Assembly: GCF_019048265.1 (NCBI RefSeq) | Contig: NZ_CP077311.1 | Location: 1,753,501 to 1,817,500 of the forward strand | DNA length: 64,000 bases | Reading direction: 5' to 3' | Source: Aeromonas sp. FDAARGOS 1405 | Lineage (GTDB): Bacteria; Pseudomonadota; Gammaproteobacteria; Enterobacterales; Aeromonadaceae | In this document: positions 19,316 through 29,579 of the stretch, piece by piece | Numbering within the stretch: position 1 is the stretch's first letter | How the letters are laid out: each line of letters starts with the position of its first letter | Position numbers and translations under genes: made by a program | The notes under the pieces: generated by a model | Told to the model about the DNA's origin: nothing | What the model saw: only the letters and a program-made list of their open reading frames with translations | Database searches by the model: none

Positions 19316-19361
19316 CAGGGGCCATGCCCTCGGCCTATAGAAGAGGGGGCCATGCCCCCTC
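19316..19361 (-). repeat. Paired GC hairpins in the argG-argH gap
   Basis: The 12-mer GGGGCCATGCCC occurs twice (about 19317 and 19346). The second copy is the centre of a perfect stem GAGGGGGC-CAT-GCCCCCTC (19343-19361). Neither is followed by a T-tract in the direction of transcription, so mRNA stabilisation, processing or partial attenuation before argH is more likely than full termination. Confidence 0.5.
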
Positions 19362-19389
19362 AACGGAATCAACGGGTTATCTCGCTTGC

Positions 19390-20625
19390 TTAGCCGTGGG
19401 TGTGATCGCCACCGATGGCCTGATGCTGCTCCTTCATGGCGCGGATCCGGCTGGCCAGGGTGTAGAGACGGATAAAGCCTTCGGCATGGCTCTGGTCATA
19501 CACTTCGTCGGCGCCGAAGGTGGCGAAATCTTCGGAGTAGAGGCTGTTCGGCGACTTCTTCTGCACCGCGGTGACCTGACCCTTGTACATCTTCAGCACC
19601 ACTTCACCGTCGAGATCTTCGGCGATGGCGTTGGCAGAGGCGAGGATCGCCTTGCACAGCGGGGTGAACCAGCGGCCGTCATAGACCAGATGGGAGAACT
19701 CGGCACCCAGCTTTTCCCGCCAGGCGCGGGTCGGGCGATCCAGTACCAGCTCTTCCACGGCGCGCAGCGCGGCGACCATCACGGTACCGCCCGGGGTTTC
19801 GTAGCAGCCGCGGGACTTCATCCCCACCATGCGGTTTTCGGTGATGTCGATACGGCCCACGCCGTGCTTGCCGGCACGCTCGTTCAGGGTCATCAGGATC
19901 TGGTGCGGGCTGAGCGGCTGGTCGTCAACGGCCACTACTTCACCCTGCGCCACGGTCAGCTTGACGTACTCCGGCTGATCCGGTGCCTGTTCGGCCGGTA
20001 CGGTCCACTGCCAGACCGCTTCGGAGGGCTCGTTCCAGGTGCTCTCCAGCTCGCCACCCTCGGTGGAGATGTGCCAGGCGTTGGCATCGCGGCTGTAGAT
20101 CTTCTTCAAGGTCGCCTTGCAGGGGATGTTGCGGGTCTCCAGATAGGAGAGCAGATCTTCCCGGGAGCGCATGTCCCAGATCCGCCACGGGGCGATCACT
20201 TTCAGCTGGGGCGCCAGCGCGGCAACCGCACCTTCGAAACGCACCTGATCGTTACCCTTGCCGGTGCAACCGTGGGAGATGGCATCGGCCCCTTCCGCCA
20301 GTGCGGCCTCGACCATCGCCTTGGCGATCACCGGACGGGCCATGGAGGTGCCCAGCAGATAGGTGCCCTCATAAACGGCGCCGGTCTTCAGGGTCGGGTA
20401 GACGTACTCTTTGACGAACTCTTCCCGCAGATCCTTGATGATGCACTTGGTGGCGCCGGAGGCGATGGCTTTTTGCTCGATCCCTTCCAGATCGTCGCGC
20501 TCCTGACCGACATCGGCCACGAAGGCGATGATTTCGGCGTCATAGTGCTCTTTCAGCCAGGGGATGATGGCCGAGGTATCCAGTCCACCCGAGTAAGCCA
20601 GTACGATCTTGTTGATTCCGCTCAT
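19390..20625 (-). CDS. argG: Argininosuccinate synthase
   Basis: ATP-dependent condensation of citrulline and aspartate. 411 residues, with the N-type ATP pyrophosphatase loop AYSGGLDTS at the N-terminus, [16 protein letters not shown], and [14 protein letters not shown]. Start ATG 20625 is chosen because GGAGAGAAG lies 6 bp upstream and [14 protein letters not shown] is the family start; the frame continues 12 codons further without a site. Fourth gene of argCBFGH. Confidence 0.97.
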   Translation of the reverse strand: MSGINKIVLAYSGGLDTSAIIPWLKEHYDAEIIAFVADVGQERDDLEGIEQKAIASGATKCIIKDLREEFVKEYVYPTLKTGAVYEGTYLLGTSMARPVIAKAMVEAALAEGADAISHGCTGKGNDQVRFEGAVAALAPQLKVIAPWRIWDMRSREDLLSYLETRNIPCKATLKKIYSRDANAWHISTEGGELESTWNEPSEAVWQWTVPAEQAPDQPEYVKLTVAQGEVVAVDDQPLSPHQILMTLNERAGKHGVGRIDITENRMVGMKSRGCYETPGGTVMVAALRAVEELVLDRPTRAWREKLGAEFSHLVYDGRWFTPLCKAILASANAIAEDLDGEVVLKMYKGQVTAVQKKSPNSLYSEDFATFGADEVYDQSHAEGFIRLYTLASRIRAMKEQHQAIGGDHTHG

Positions 20626-20693
20626 GTTACTTCTCTCCGTGATGATTCGATGATGATTCAATAAAAGGGTCGTGATTCAGGTTGAGTGCCGTG

Positions 20694-21605
20694 TTACTTG
20701 CCACCCAGAAGGGTCAGCAACACGGCGTTCTGGATATGCATCCGGTTTTCGGCCTCGTCCATGATGAGTGAGGCGGGGCCATCCATCACCTGCGAGGTGA
20801 TCTCCAGCTCCCGGTGCGCCGGCTGGCAATGCAGCACGTGCTGGATGCCGGTGCGGTCGAGCAGGGCCTGATTGATCTGGTAAGGCATAAAGAGGTCTTT
20901 GACCTGCTCCATCGGGGTGTTGTCGCCCATGGAGACCCAGGTATCGGTGTAGGCCACGTCGAACCCTTCAATATCTGCCACGTCATCGCTAATGTGGATA
21001 GTCGCCCCCGACTTGGCCGCCAGTGCCTGCGCCTGCAGGAAGATCTGGGTATCCGGGCCGTGGCCTTTCGGGCAGATGAGGGTCACGTCGGTGCCGAGGG
21101 TCGCCCCCAGCAGCAGCAGAGAGTGGCTGACGTTGTTGCCATCGCCGAGGTAGGCAAGCTTCACCTTCGACAGGTCGTCGTAGTGCTCGGCAATGGTCAT
21201 AAAGTCGGCCAGCCCCTGACAGGGGTGGTAGAGGTTGCACAGGCTGTTCACCACCGGCACTGTGCCGTGCTCTGCCAGCTCGACCAGGGTCTGGTGATCG
21301 AACACCCGGGCGACGATGGCATCACACCAGCGCGACAGGTTGGCGGCGAAATCCTTCACCGACTCCCGCTTGCCCAGCGCGCCGTTCTGCTGATCCAGAT
21401 AGACGCTGTGGCCGCCCAGCTTGGCGATGCCGATGTCGAAGGTGACCCGGGTGCGCAGGGAGGGTTTCTCGAACAGGGTGACCACGCTCTTGCCGGCCAG
21501 CGCCTGGCTGTACTTCTTCGGGTCGGCCTTCACTGCTTTGCCCAGCGCAATCAGCGCTTCGATCTGGGCTTTGTTCAGATCACTGTCTTTCAGAAGATGT
21601 TGCAT
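20694..21605 (-). CDS. argF: Ornithine carbamoyltransferase
   Basis: Carbamoyl phosphate plus ornithine gives citrulline. 303 residues with the carbamoyl-phosphate loop KPSLRTRVTF, the YLGDGNNVSHSLL ornithine region and SMGDN. The family motif HCLP is read here as HCQPAH (Q261), a substitution near the active site. The gene sits between argB and argG, so it is assigned as the anabolic enzyme. Start ATG 21605 (MQHLLKDSDLNKAQ); the upstream extension of the frame is argB sequence. Confidence 0.94.
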   Translation of the reverse strand: MQHLLKDSDLNKAQIEALIALGKAVKADPKKYSQALAGKSVVTLFEKPSLRTRVTFDIGIAKLGGHSVYLDQQNGALGKRESVKDFAANLSRWCDAIVARVFDHQTLVELAEHGTVPVVNSLCNLYHPCQGLADFMTIAEHYDDLSKVKLAYLGDGNNVSHSLLLLGATLGTDVTLICPKGHGPDTQIFLQAQALAAKSGATIHISDDVADIEGFDVAYTDTWVSMGDNTPMEQVKDLFMPYQINQALLDRTGIQHVLHCQPAHRELEITSQVMDGPASLIMDEAENRMHIQNAVLLTLLGGK

Positions 21606-21630
21606 CGGATGTTCCTTGTTCCGGTGGAGA

Positions 21631-22410
21631 TCAAATGGCCACTTGAGTGCCGACGGCGCCGCCAGCCAGCAGCTTGAGCAGCTGGTCCGGGTAACGCCAG
21701 CTGGCGACACAGACCGGCTTGCCGAGGGTCTCGGCGGCGTGCAGGGCCGCTTCAACCTTGACCGCCATGCCGTCGCGGATCACCCCTTTCTCCATCAGAT
21801 CCAGCGCGGTCAGCTTGTCGAGCTGGGGCACCAGCTTGCCCTTGCCATCGAGGATGCCGCTCACGTCGGAGAGCATCACCAGATCGGCACCGAGCGCCTC
21901 GGCAATGGCGGTGGCCGCCTGATCTGCGTTGACGTTCATCAGCTGCCCCTCGGCGGTGATGCCGATGGAGCTCACTACCGGCAGGAAGCCCTGACCTAGG
22001 ATCCCCGCCACCAGCGCCGGGTTGCCCGGCTTGCACTCGCCGACCGCGCCGAGATCCGGGTCGAGCTGGGTCACCTGACAGAGGCCGCCATCCGCCAGGC
22101 AGAGCCCCACAGCCGGAATGCCGGTGGCGATCGCCTTGGCCATCATCTGCTTGTTGGCGGTCCCGGCCAGCGCCCCGGCAATGAAGGGGATCTGCTCGAA
22201 CGGGGTTACCCGCAAGCCGTTCTTCTTGGTGGAGGTAAGACCCAGCCCCTTGAGCAGATCATCCACCAGACAGCCACCGCCGTGTACCAGCACCAGCGGA
22301 CGGTGCTGATCGTCGAGAAAGGTTTTGAGGGTGGCGAACAGGGCGGTCAGCGCCTCGTCGTTCTCGATAAGGGCGCCGCCCAGCTTGATTACCAACGTCT
22401 GTTTGTCCAT
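21631..22410 (-). CDS. argB: Acetylglutamate kinase
   Basis: Second step of arginine synthesis, phosphorylating N-acetylglutamate. 259 residues, amino-acid-kinase fold: VIKLGGALIEN with the catalytic Lys, LVHGGG, and MLSDVSGILDGKGKL. It is 22 bp after argC and 25 bp before argF. Length equals the E. coli-type, arginine-insensitive enzyme; the N-terminal helix of feedback-sensitive kinases is absent. Confidence 0.97.
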   Translation of the reverse strand: MDKQTLVIKLGGALIENDEALTALFATLKTFLDDQHRPLVLVHGGGCLVDDLLKGLGLTSTKKNGLRVTPFEQIPFIAGALAGTANKQMMAKAIATGIPAVGLCLADGGLCQVTQLDPDLGAVGECKPGNPALVAGILGQGFLPVVSSIGITAEGQLMNVNADQAATAIAEALGADLVMLSDVSGILDGKGKLVPQLDKLTALDLMEKGVIRDGMAVKVEAALHAAETLGKPVCVASWRYPDQLLKLLAGGAVGTQVAI

Positions 22411-22432
22411 GTTCGAGATCCTTCCTAAGTCC

Positions 22433-23440
22433 TTAAATCAGGCCGGTGGCCGGTTCAAATCCAAATTTGATATTTATGCACTGTATGGCTTGCGAGGCGG
22501 CGCCCTTGAGCAGGTTGTCGATGGCACAGACCACCACCAGCATGTTGCCCTGCTGTTGCCAGGCGATATCACAGTAAGGGGTGCCCGCTACGCCACGGAT
22601 GGAGGGCATCTGGCCGGTGAGGCGCACCAGCGGCTTGCCTTCGTAAGCCTTGAGGAAGGCCTGATCCACCTGAGTGGGGGGGACGCCGTCCGCCAACTGC
22701 ACATAGATGGTGGCCAGGATGCCGCGCACATAGTTGCCAAGGTGGGGCTGGAACAGCACCTCCTTGCCGAGGTGGTGGCTGATCTCCGGCTGGTGTCTGT
22801 GATTGAAGGTGCCGTAGGGATTGAGGCTCACTTCGCAGAAGCTGGTGTTGATGGCCGCCTTGCGCCCGGCGCCGGAAACCCCGGAGACGGCGTTGATGAT
22901 GGGCTGCCACCCCTTGGCAATCAGGCCATCCTGCTGCAGCGGCTTGAGGGCGCACAGCGATGCTGTCGGGTAGCAACCGGGTACGGCTACCAGCTGGGCG
23001 CTGGCGATGGCATCGGCATTCCACTCGGCCAGACCGTAGGCGGCCTGATCCAGCCACTGTTCGCTGTCGTGGGTGAATCCGTAGAAGCTGTCGTAAAAGC
23101 CCTGATCCTTGACCCGGAAGGCGCCGGAGAGATCGAACACCGGCAGCCCCTTGGCGAGAAACTTGGGGGCAAGCGTGGCGCTCACCTCGTGGGCGGTGGC
23201 CAGCAGCACCAGATCGGCCTGGGTCAGGATCCGGGTCATGCCGTCGTCGTCCAGCGGCAGCAGCGGCTGATCGAGGGCGCCGACCCACTGGGGATGCAGG
23301 GAAGAGAAGCGCTTGTGGGCATCCTGACTGCCGGCGGAGACATAGAGGCCGAACAGTTTGAGTTGTGGGTGGTTCTGTACCAGTGCGGCCAGTTCGGCTC
23401 CCGCGTAGCCACTGGCACCGACGATAACGGTGTTAAGCAT
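22433..23440 (-). CDS. argC: N-acetyl-gamma-glutamyl-phosphate reductase
   Basis: NADPH-dependent third step of arginine synthesis. 335 residues with the Rossmann motif [11 protein letters not shown] at the N-terminus and the active-site cysteine in VPGCYPT. It is the promoter-proximal gene of argCBFGH, divergent from argE across a 271-bp control region. Confidence 0.97.
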   Translation of the reverse strand: MLNTVIVGASGYAGAELAALVQNHPQLKLFGLYVSAGSQDAHKRFSSLHPQWVGALDQPLLPLDDDGMTRILTQADLVLLATAHEVSATLAPKFLAKGLPVFDLSGAFRVKDQGFYDSFYGFTHDSEQWLDQAAYGLAEWNADAIASAQLVAVPGCYPTASLCALKPLQQDGLIAKGWQPIINAVSGVSGAGRKAAINTSFCEVSLNPYGTFNHRHQPEISHHLGKEVLFQPHLGNYVRGILATIYVQLADGVPPTQVDQAFLKAYEGKPLVRLTGQMPSIRGVAGTPYCDIAWQQQGNMLVVVCAIDNLLKGAASQAIQCINIKFGFEPATGLI

Positions 23441-23637
23441 GTTGAATATTCCAAGTCAGAGTTCGAGATTCACAGCATGGTGCTGCAGTGCACAAGGGTG
23501 TTCGATCGCCCCTTTGCACAAGTGCGGAGGGGCAATTCAGGCGGGTGTGTGTCGTCGGTTATAGATCAGGTGACAGAACATTAACTTTCCCTTACAACTA
23601 GAAGCCTTTGTTGATGAGCCAGATATTCAGGTAAAAC

Positions 23638-23677
23638 TACAGAATATTCATGCACTCACTTTGCATTTGTATTTTCT
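23638..23677. promoter_or_regulatory. Putative tandem ARG boxes between argC and argE
   Basis: TACAGAATATTCATGCAC (23638-23655) and TTTGCATTTGTATTTTCT (23660-23677), centres 22 bp apart. The first shares AATATTCATGCA with the E. coli argECBH operator as I recall it. Both are imperfect against the ArgR consensus TGAAT-N4-ATTCA. Position in the divergent arg control region is the main support. Confidence 0.45.
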
Positions 23678-23711
23678 AACAGAAACATTCCGGGGACGCA
23701 AGGAGGAGCTG

Positions 23712-24857
23712 ATGGCCAATCTGGATTTTTTTTCACTTTATAAGAATATTATTGCGATTCCCTCTATCAGCAGCACGGATCCCAAGTGGGATCAGAGCAA
23801 CGAGGCGGTGATCCGGTTGCTGGCCGACTGGTTCGGTCAGCTCGGTTTTCAGTGCGAGGTAACGGCGCTCCCCGACCTGCCGGGCAAGTTCAATCTGGTG
23901 GCGACGATCGGTCAGGGGGAAGGCGGTCTGCTGCTGGCGGGTCACACCGATACGGTGCCGTTCGATGAGGGGGGGTGGAGCAAGGATCCCTTCAAGGTGA
24001 CCGAAGAGGGCAACCGTCTCTATGGTCTCGGTACCATCGATATGAAGGGCTTCTTCGCCTTTATCGTCGAGGCGCTGAAAGATATTGACCTCACCAAGCT
24101 GACCAAGCCGCTGCGTATCCTCGCTACCGCCGACGAAGAGACCACCATGGCGGGGGCTCGCGCCATCGCCGCGGCGGCGGAGCTCAAACCCGACTACGCC
24201 GTGATTGGCGAACCGACCGGACTGGTGCCGGTGGTTGCCCATAAGGGGCATATGTCGGAGGCGATCCGCATTACCGGCAAGAGCGGTCACAGCTCGGATC
24301 CCGCCAACGGCGTCAACGCCATGGAGATCATGCACAAGGCGATGGGGCAGGTGCTGCGCTTGCAGCAGGATCTGAAAGATCGCTACGCCGACCACCGCTT
24401 TGCCGTGCCGCAGCCGACCCTGAACCTGGGTTACATTCAGGGGGGCGACAGCCCGAACCGCATCTGCGGCTGTTGCGAGCTGCATATCGACCTGCGACCC
24501 ACCCCGCAGGTGGGGCCGGATGAGCTGATGGGGATGCTCAAAGAGGCACTGTCGCCCATCGAGATCCACCAGCCGGGCTGTCTGCATCTGCAACATCTGC
24601 ATGAACCCATTCCCGCCTACGCCTGCGCCGACGACTCTGTGCTGGTGCGCGAAGCTGAGAAGGCGAGCGGTCGCGCCGCCGAGTCGGTCAACTACTGCAC
24701 CGAGGCGCCGTTTATCCAGCAGCTTGGCTGCGAGACCATCGTCATGGGCCCCGGCCATATCACCCAGGCGCACCAGCCGGATGAGTATCTTGACCTCTCC
24801 TTCGTCAAGCCGACCACCTCGGTGTTGCAACACCTGATCAGACGTTTTTGCCTGTAG
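23712..24857 (+). CDS. argE: Acetylornithine deacetylase
   Basis: Zinc metallopeptidase-family enzyme giving ornithine from N-acetylornithine. 381 residues; metal and catalytic motifs [28 protein letters not shown] and a late [13 protein letters not shown]. Start ATG 23712 with the very strong AGGAGGAG at 23701-23708. Together with argCBFGH this gives the linear acetyl cycle from acetylglutamate onwards. Confidence 0.96.
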   Translation: MANLDFFSLYKNIIAIPSISSTDPKWDQSNEAVIRLLADWFGQLGFQCEVTALPDLPGKFNLVATIGQGEGGLLLAGHTDTVPFDEGGWSKDPFKVTEEGNRLYGLGTIDMKGFFAFIVEALKDIDLTKLTKPLRILATADEETTMAGARAIAAAAELKPDYAVIGEPTGLVPVVAHKGHMSEAIRITGKSGHSSDPANGVNAMEIMHKAMGQVLRLQQDLKDRYADHRFAVPQPTLNLGYIQGGDSPNRICGCCELHIDLRPTPQVGPDELMGMLKEALSPIEIHQPGCLHLQHLHEPIPAYACADDSVLVREAEKASGRAAESVNYCTEAPFIQQLGCETIVMGPGHITQAHQPDEYLDLSFVKPTTSVLQHLIRRFCL

Positions 24858-24968
24858 CGGCGGCGGTGAAAGGGGCGTAAGAACTGTAAGTAAGTTACAT
24901 AACAAGCCGGTTGTGGAGTGGTGATGGAAATACATGTTCTGAATCGGCCTGTTATTTGACCTTGCGCA

Positions 24969-24988
24969 GACAATCTGGGTAGATTGTC
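24969..24988. promoter_or_regulatory. Inverted repeat upstream of ppc
   Basis: GACAATCT-GGGT-AGATTGTC, a perfect 8-bp inverted repeat 100 bp before ppc. A second repeat, GTTGT-AATCGC-ACAAC, lies at about 25013-25028. They could be operators or leader hairpins; there is no T-tract. Confidence 0.35.
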
Positions 24989-25088
24989 ACCCTAAGATGA
25001 CGGAGCATATGTTGTAATCGCACAACAATAAGTGAGGTCGTCTAGCACCCCGGATGGGTGTCAGGCACCAACAAGATAAGGATGTGGA

Positions 25089-27722
25089 ATGAACGAAAAG
25101 TACGCCGCACTACGCGCCAACGTAGGTATGCTGGGTCAGCTGCTGGGTAAATCCATCAAGGATCATCAGGGTCAGGCCTTTCTCGACAAGATCGAAACCA
25201 TTCGCCAATTGGCCAAGTCCTCCCGCAAGGGCAATGAATCAGACCGGGAACGTCTGCTCGATACCCTGCGCACCCTGAGCGATGATGAACTGCTGCCGGT
25301 GGCCCGCGCCTTCAGCCAGTTCCTCAATCTGGCCAACGTGGCGGAACAGTTCCACACCATCTCCCGTCGCTGCGAAGAGCAGGTCTGCACCCCAGACCCG
25401 CTGGAGCAGATGTTCGACAAACTGAAAGCGTCCAACCTGTCGCAAGAGGCCATCATTCAGGCCGTGCGCGAGCTGGATATCGATCTGGTGCTGACCGCTC
25501 ACCCCACCGAGGTGACCCGCCGCACCCTGATCCACAAGCACGTGCAGCTCAACGACTGCCTTGAGGCGCTGGAGCTCTCCGACCTGCTGCCCCGCGAGCG
25601 GGACAAGATCCTCAATCGCATCGAGCAGCTGATCAATCAGGCGTGGCACACCAACGAGATCCGCGAACAGCGCCCGACTCCGGTCGACGAGGCCAAGTGG
25701 GGCTTCGCCGTGGTGGAGAACAGCCTGTGGCCTGCCATCCCAGAATTCATGCGCAATCTGGACGAGCGTCTGCAACACCATCTGGGTGTGCGGCTGCCGC
25801 TGGATGCCGCGCCGGTCAAGTTCACCTCCTGGATGGGCGGTGACCGTGACGGCAACCCCTTCGTCACCGCCAAGGTGACTGCCGAAGTGCTGGAGCTGGG
25901 CCGCTGGATGGCGGTGAGCCTGTTCTACAAAGACATCAAGGAGCTCACCTCCGAGCTCTCCATGTCCGACTGTACCGACGCCGTGCGCGCTCGCGTTGGC
26001 GATCACCCCGAGCCCTACCGTGCGCTGGTGCGCGAGCTGCGTGAAGCGCTGCGCGAGACCAAGGAGTACCTCACTGCCAAGGTGCAGGGTCAGGCGAGCG
26101 AGAGCCAGGATCTGGTCAAGACCACCGCCCAGCTGCGCGAGCCGCTGGAGCTCTGCTACCACTCACTGCACGCCTGCGGCATGGGCAACATCGCCGATGG
26201 CATGCTGCTGGATGTGCTGCGCAAGGTCGCCTGTTTCGGCATTCATCTGGTCAAGCTCGATATCCGTCAGGATGGCGAGCGTCACGGGCTGGTCTTCTCC
26301 GAGCTGACCCGCTATCTGGGTCTGGGTGACTACGCCGAGTGGAGCGAAGATGACAAGCAGGCCTTCCTGCTCAACGAACTGAACTCTCGTCGCCCGCTCA
26401 TTCCCCACGACTGGGAGCCGAGCGCTGAGGTGCGCGAGACGCTGGATACCTGTCAGGTCATCGCCCAGCACGACCCCGATGCGTTCGGTATCTACATCAT
26501 CTCCATGGCCGGAGCGCCGTCCGATGTGCTGTCGGTGCAACTGCTGCTCAAAGAGGCAGGCTGCAAGTTCCGCATGCCGGTCGCCCCGCTGTTTGAAACC
26601 CAGGATGACCTGATGGCAGGCACCGCCGTGATGGAGCGTCTGCTCTCGGTGGACTGGTATCGCGGCTACATTCAGGGCCGTCAGTACGTGATGATCGGTT
26701 ACTCCGACTCTGCCAAGGATGCGGGCATGATGGCCGCTGGCTGGGCCCAGTACGCCGCCATGGAATCCCTGGTGGGGCTGGCCGAAGCCAACAACATCCG
26801 CCTCACCCTGTTCCATGGCCGTGGCGGTACCGTCGGTCGTGGTGGTGCGCCTGCCCATCAAGCCATCCTCTCCCAGCCGCCGGGATCCCTGCGCGGCGGT
26901 CTGCGTACCACCGAACAGGGGGAGATGATCCGCTTCAAGTTCGGTCTGCCGAAAGTGGCGATCAAGAGTCTGGAGCTCTACACCAGCGCCGTGCTGGAAG
27001 GGAACCTGCTGCCACCGCCCAAGCCGAAAGAGTGCTGGCGCGAGGTGATGGAACAGCTGGCCGCCGACTCCTGCGATCACTACCGCAGTATCGTGCGCGG
27101 TCATCCAGACTTCGTCCCTTACTTCCGTGCCGCCACCCCGGAGATGGAGCTCGGCAAGCTGCCGCTCGGCTCCCGTCCCTCCAAGCGCAAGCCCAACGGC
27201 GGCGTCGAGAGCCTGCGCGCCATTCCGTGGATCTTCGCCTGGACCCAGAACCGGCTGATGCTGCCGGCCTGGCTCGGTGCCCACAAGGCGCTGCAACAGG
27301 CCATCGACGGCGGCAAGCTGGCCGTGCTGGAAGAGATGAGCGCCCAGTGGCCCTTCTTCCGCACTCGTCTTGAGATGCTGGAGATGGTGTTCCTCAAAGC
27401 GGACGTCTGGCTCGCCGAGTACTACGACACCCGTCTGGTGCCGCAGGAGCTGTGGGGCCTTGGCAAACAGTTGCGTCAGGAGCTCGCCGAATCCATCGAG
27501 GTGGTGCTGAAACTGAGCCCGCGCGGGGATCTGCTGGAGGATCAGCCCTGGATCAAGGAGTCCATCAAGCTGCGCAACCCCTACACAGACCCGCTCAACG
27601 TGCTGCAGGCCGAGCTGCTCAACCGCTCCCGCAACCACCCGGAGACCCTGCACCCCGAGCTGGACAAGGCGCTGATGGTCACCATCGCCGGTATTGCAGC
27701 AGGTATGCGCAACACCGGTTGA
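25089..27722 (+). CDS. ppc: Phosphoenolpyruvate carboxylase
   Basis: Anaplerotic formation of oxaloacetate from PEP and bicarbonate. 877 residues (E. coli 883). Catalytic His in [13 protein letters not shown] (H137), [16 protein letters not shown], the mobile loop [12 protein letters not shown] (about 575-586) and the invariant C-terminal RNTG. GATAAGGATGTGGA precedes ATG 25089. It lies beside argE; oxaloacetate/aspartate supply is metabolically related but co-transcription is unlikely given the gap. Confidence 0.97.
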   Translation: MNEKYAALRANVGMLGQLLGKSIKDHQGQAFLDKIETIRQLAKSSRKGNESDRERLLDTLRTLSDDELLPVARAFSQFLNLANVAEQFHTISRRCEEQVCTPDPLEQMFDKLKASNLSQEAIIQAVRELDIDLVLTAHPTEVTRRTLIHKHVQLNDCLEALELSDLLPRERDKILNRIEQLINQAWHTNEIREQRPTPVDEAKWGFAVVENSLWPAIPEFMRNLDERLQHHLGVRLPLDAAPVKFTSWMGGDRDGNPFVTAKVTAEVLELGRWMAVSLFYKDIKELTSELSMSDCTDAVRARVGDHPEPYRALVRELREALRETKEYLTAKVQGQASESQDLVKTTAQLREPLELCYHSLHACGMGNIADGMLLDVLRKVACFGIHLVKLDIRQDGERHGLVFSELTRYLGLGDYAEWSEDDKQAFLLNELNSRRPLIPHDWEPSAEVRETLDTCQVIAQHDPDAFGIYIISMAGAPSDVLSVQLLLKEAGCKFRMPVAPLFETQDDLMAGTAVMERLLSVDWYRGYIQGRQYVMIGYSDSAKDAGMMAAGWAQYAAMESLVGLAEANNIRLTLFHGRGGTVGRGGAPAHQAILSQPPGSLRGGLRTTEQGEMIRFKFGLPKVAIKSLELYTSAVLEGNLLPPPKPKECWREVMEQLAADSCDHYRSIVRGHPDFVPYFRAATPEMELGKLPLGSRPSKRKPNGGVESLRAIPWIFAWTQNRLMLPAWLGAHKALQQAIDGGKLAVLEEMSAQWPFFRTRLEMLEMVFLKADVWLAEYYDTRLVPQELWGLGKQLRQELAESIEVVLKLSPRGDLLEDQPWIKESIKLRNPYTDPLNVLQAELLNRSRNHPETLHPELDKALMVTIAGIAAGMRNTG

Positions 27723-27765
27723 TAGCCAGCTCAAGCCAGCAGGCTTCAGCAATATCCATCAAGCC

Positions 27766-27796
27766 AAAGGGCGCCGATAAGGCGCCCTTTGTTTTT
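27766..27796 (+). terminator. Terminator of ppc
   Basis: AAAGGGCGCC-GATAA-GGCGCCCTTT followed by GTTTTT, 44 bp after the stop. Confidence 0.88.
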
Positions 27797-28016
27797 GGCT
27801 GTATTTCGTTGGGGGCACGCCTTGCACCGCTCGAAAATGCTCTTTGCCTAGTCTCGTTCTGTGTTTAATTCGGCAAGCGGCACAATTCACCTTGTTCATT
27901 GCTCTCTACGCATTACCGGTGATGGGTACAGATTTCCCCTCCGGCTTGCATCCCTCGCCACGCAGGCGCAGACTGTTTGGCCTTGTTTTTATGCGATTCG
28001 ATTCAAGGCACCCATC

Positions 28017-28481
28017 ATGACTCCTGCCATCAACTTGCTGAAGAAGCTCAAGATCCCCCACAAGCTCTACCCCTACGAGTGCGAAGCCCACGACGATTTT
28101 GGCAAGCATGCCGCGACCCAGCTCGGGCTGCCGGAGGCGCAGGTGTTCAAGACCCTGGTTGCTCATCACGACAAGCAGGCGGTGGTGGCCATCGTTCCCT
28201 CATCCGGCATGTGCAGCCTGAAGCAGCTGGCCAAGGCGACCGGTCTCAAGAAGGTGGAGATGATGAAACCGGCGGAAGCGGAGAAGCTGACCGGTTACAA
28301 GGTGGGTGGCATCAGCCCGCTGGCCCAGAAGAAATTGTTGCCCACTGTGCTCGACGAGTCGGCGCTGCAGTTTGACGAGATCCTGGTGAGCGGTGGCAAG
28401 CGCGGCCTCTCGGTGGGGGTAGCACCGCAGGATATGCTGACGCTGATGAAGTGGATCGCCGCGCCCATTGGCGAAGAGTAG
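28017..28481 (+). CDS. ybaK: Cys-tRNA(Pro)/Cys-tRNA(Cys) deacylase
   Basis: 154-residue trans-editing hydrolase that removes Cys from mischarged tRNA-Pro. It has HKLYPYECE, QVFKTLVA with the essential Lys, KKVEMMKPAEAEKLTGYKVG, GGISPL and SGGKRGL, all in YbaK order. Start ATG 28017 is the family start; the open frame upstream carries no similarity. A second member of this fold is at 11280, so the window holds two editing proteins. Confidence 0.92.
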   Translation: MTPAINLLKKLKIPHKLYPYECEAHDDFGKHAATQLGLPEAQVFKTLVAHHDKQAVVAIVPSSGMCSLKQLAKATGLKKVEMMKPAEAEKLTGYKVGGISPLAQKKLLPTVLDESALQFDEILVSGGKRGLSVGVAPQDMLTLMKWIAAPIGEE

Positions 28482-28617
28482 TGCCGGGCACGGTATTAAC
28501 CTGCTCTCCGGGCCTGTAGCGGCCCGGATTTCCTCCGCTTGTGATCGGGCGCGCAAGCCGGTACTGCCCAGTGCTCAAGGGGGAGTATGCCAGTCTATAC
28601 TGGGTGAACCCCGTTGT

Positions 28618-29532
28618 ATGAGTTCAGCCATGATGTACCGACTTCTGTTGCTTTACCTCGTTTACCTCTGTTTATTCTTCCCCTCTGCCTTGCTGGCTGC
28701 CACCCGTTTTACCCTGCTCAGTCCTGAAAACAGTCAGGATATGCGGATGCGTTATTACCGTGAGGTGATGCAGCTGGCGCTGGAGAAAACTCGCCCCGAA
28801 TATGGCGACTATGAGTTGCTGGACTCCCTGCCGATGAACAAGGCACGGATGCGGATCGAGGTACAGGAGCAGGGCAAAAACGCCCTGTTTATTGTCGACA
28901 GCTGGCCTTATCAGGGGGAGGGGGGCGCGGATCAGGTGATATCGATCCCGTTCCCGATCGATTTGGGGATCCTCGGCTATCGGGTCTGTTTCGTCGGCTC
29001 GGATCGTGCTGCCGAGCTGGCGCGGGTGAACACCCTGGATCAGTTGCGCCACTTCACTCAAGGGGTGGGCACCGGCTGGCAGGATGCGGTGATCCTGCGC
29101 CATGGAGGGCTGACTGTGCATGAGGTGGATAACTACGAGTCGCTCTTTCGTATGGTGGCGCGGGGGCGCATCGACCTCTTCTGCCGTGGGGCCAACGAGA
29201 TCCTGCCGGAGTTGCAATCTCATCAGGGCAAGGTGGCCGGTTTGACGGTCGATCGCCATCTGGCCATTTTCTATCCGCTGATCCACGTGTTCTACAGCAA
29301 TGCCCGCTACGTTCAGGAGCGCGAGCGCCTTGCGCGCGGTCTGCAACTGGCCTGGCAGGATGGTTCGCTCAAGCGGCTCTGGCGCCATCACTTCCAACCC
29401 TCGCTGGTGTTTGCCAATCTGGGTGCTCGCCAGATTTTCCGGCTCGGCAATCCGCAGTTACCCAAGGGCGGTTTTGACTATCGTCCCTATCTTTACAACC
29501 CGCTGGCGGATGATTTCGGTTCACTGCCCTGA
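28618..29532 (+). CDS. Orphan exported binding-protein-like protein, paralogue 1
   Basis: 304 residues with a signal peptide (LLLLYLVYLCLFFPSALLAA). It has a periplasmic type II binding-protein-like fold and no transporter subunits nearby. It shares with the genes at 30487 and 33533 the blocks TRFTLLSPE, GYRVCFVGS, WQDAVILR, RMVARGRIDLFCRGANE, LQLAWQDGSLKRLW, and a FDYRPYLYNP ending. A -10-like TATACT sits at 28596-28601, only 16 bp from the start. Starts at 28630 or 28633 are also possible. The function is not known; ligand sensing or signalling is inference. Confidence 0.8.
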   Translation: MSSAMMYRLLLLYLVYLCLFFPSALLAATRFTLLSPENSQDMRMRYYREVMQLALEKTRPEYGDYELLDSLPMNKARMRIEVQEQGKNALFIVDSWPYQGEGGADQVISIPFPIDLGILGYRVCFVGSDRAAELARVNTLDQLRHFTQGVGTGWQDAVILRHGGLTVHEVDNYESLFRMVARGRIDLFCRGANEILPELQSHQGKVAGLTVDRHLAIFYPLIHVFYSNARYVQERERLARGLQLAWQDGSLKRLWRHHFQPSLVFANLGARQIFRLGNPQLPKGGFDYRPYLYNPLADDFGSLP

Positions 29533-29579
29533 GCCGAGTTATCAGGTGCGCAGGCTCTGATAGAGTAAGGGAGAGATCA

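Noticed and set aside
18436..20664. 742-codon plus-strand ORF
   Set aside because: Antisense shadow of argH and argG produced by GC-rich codon bias; no protein-family features.
26163..27752. 529-codon minus-strand ORF
   Set aside because: Antisense shadow of ppc.
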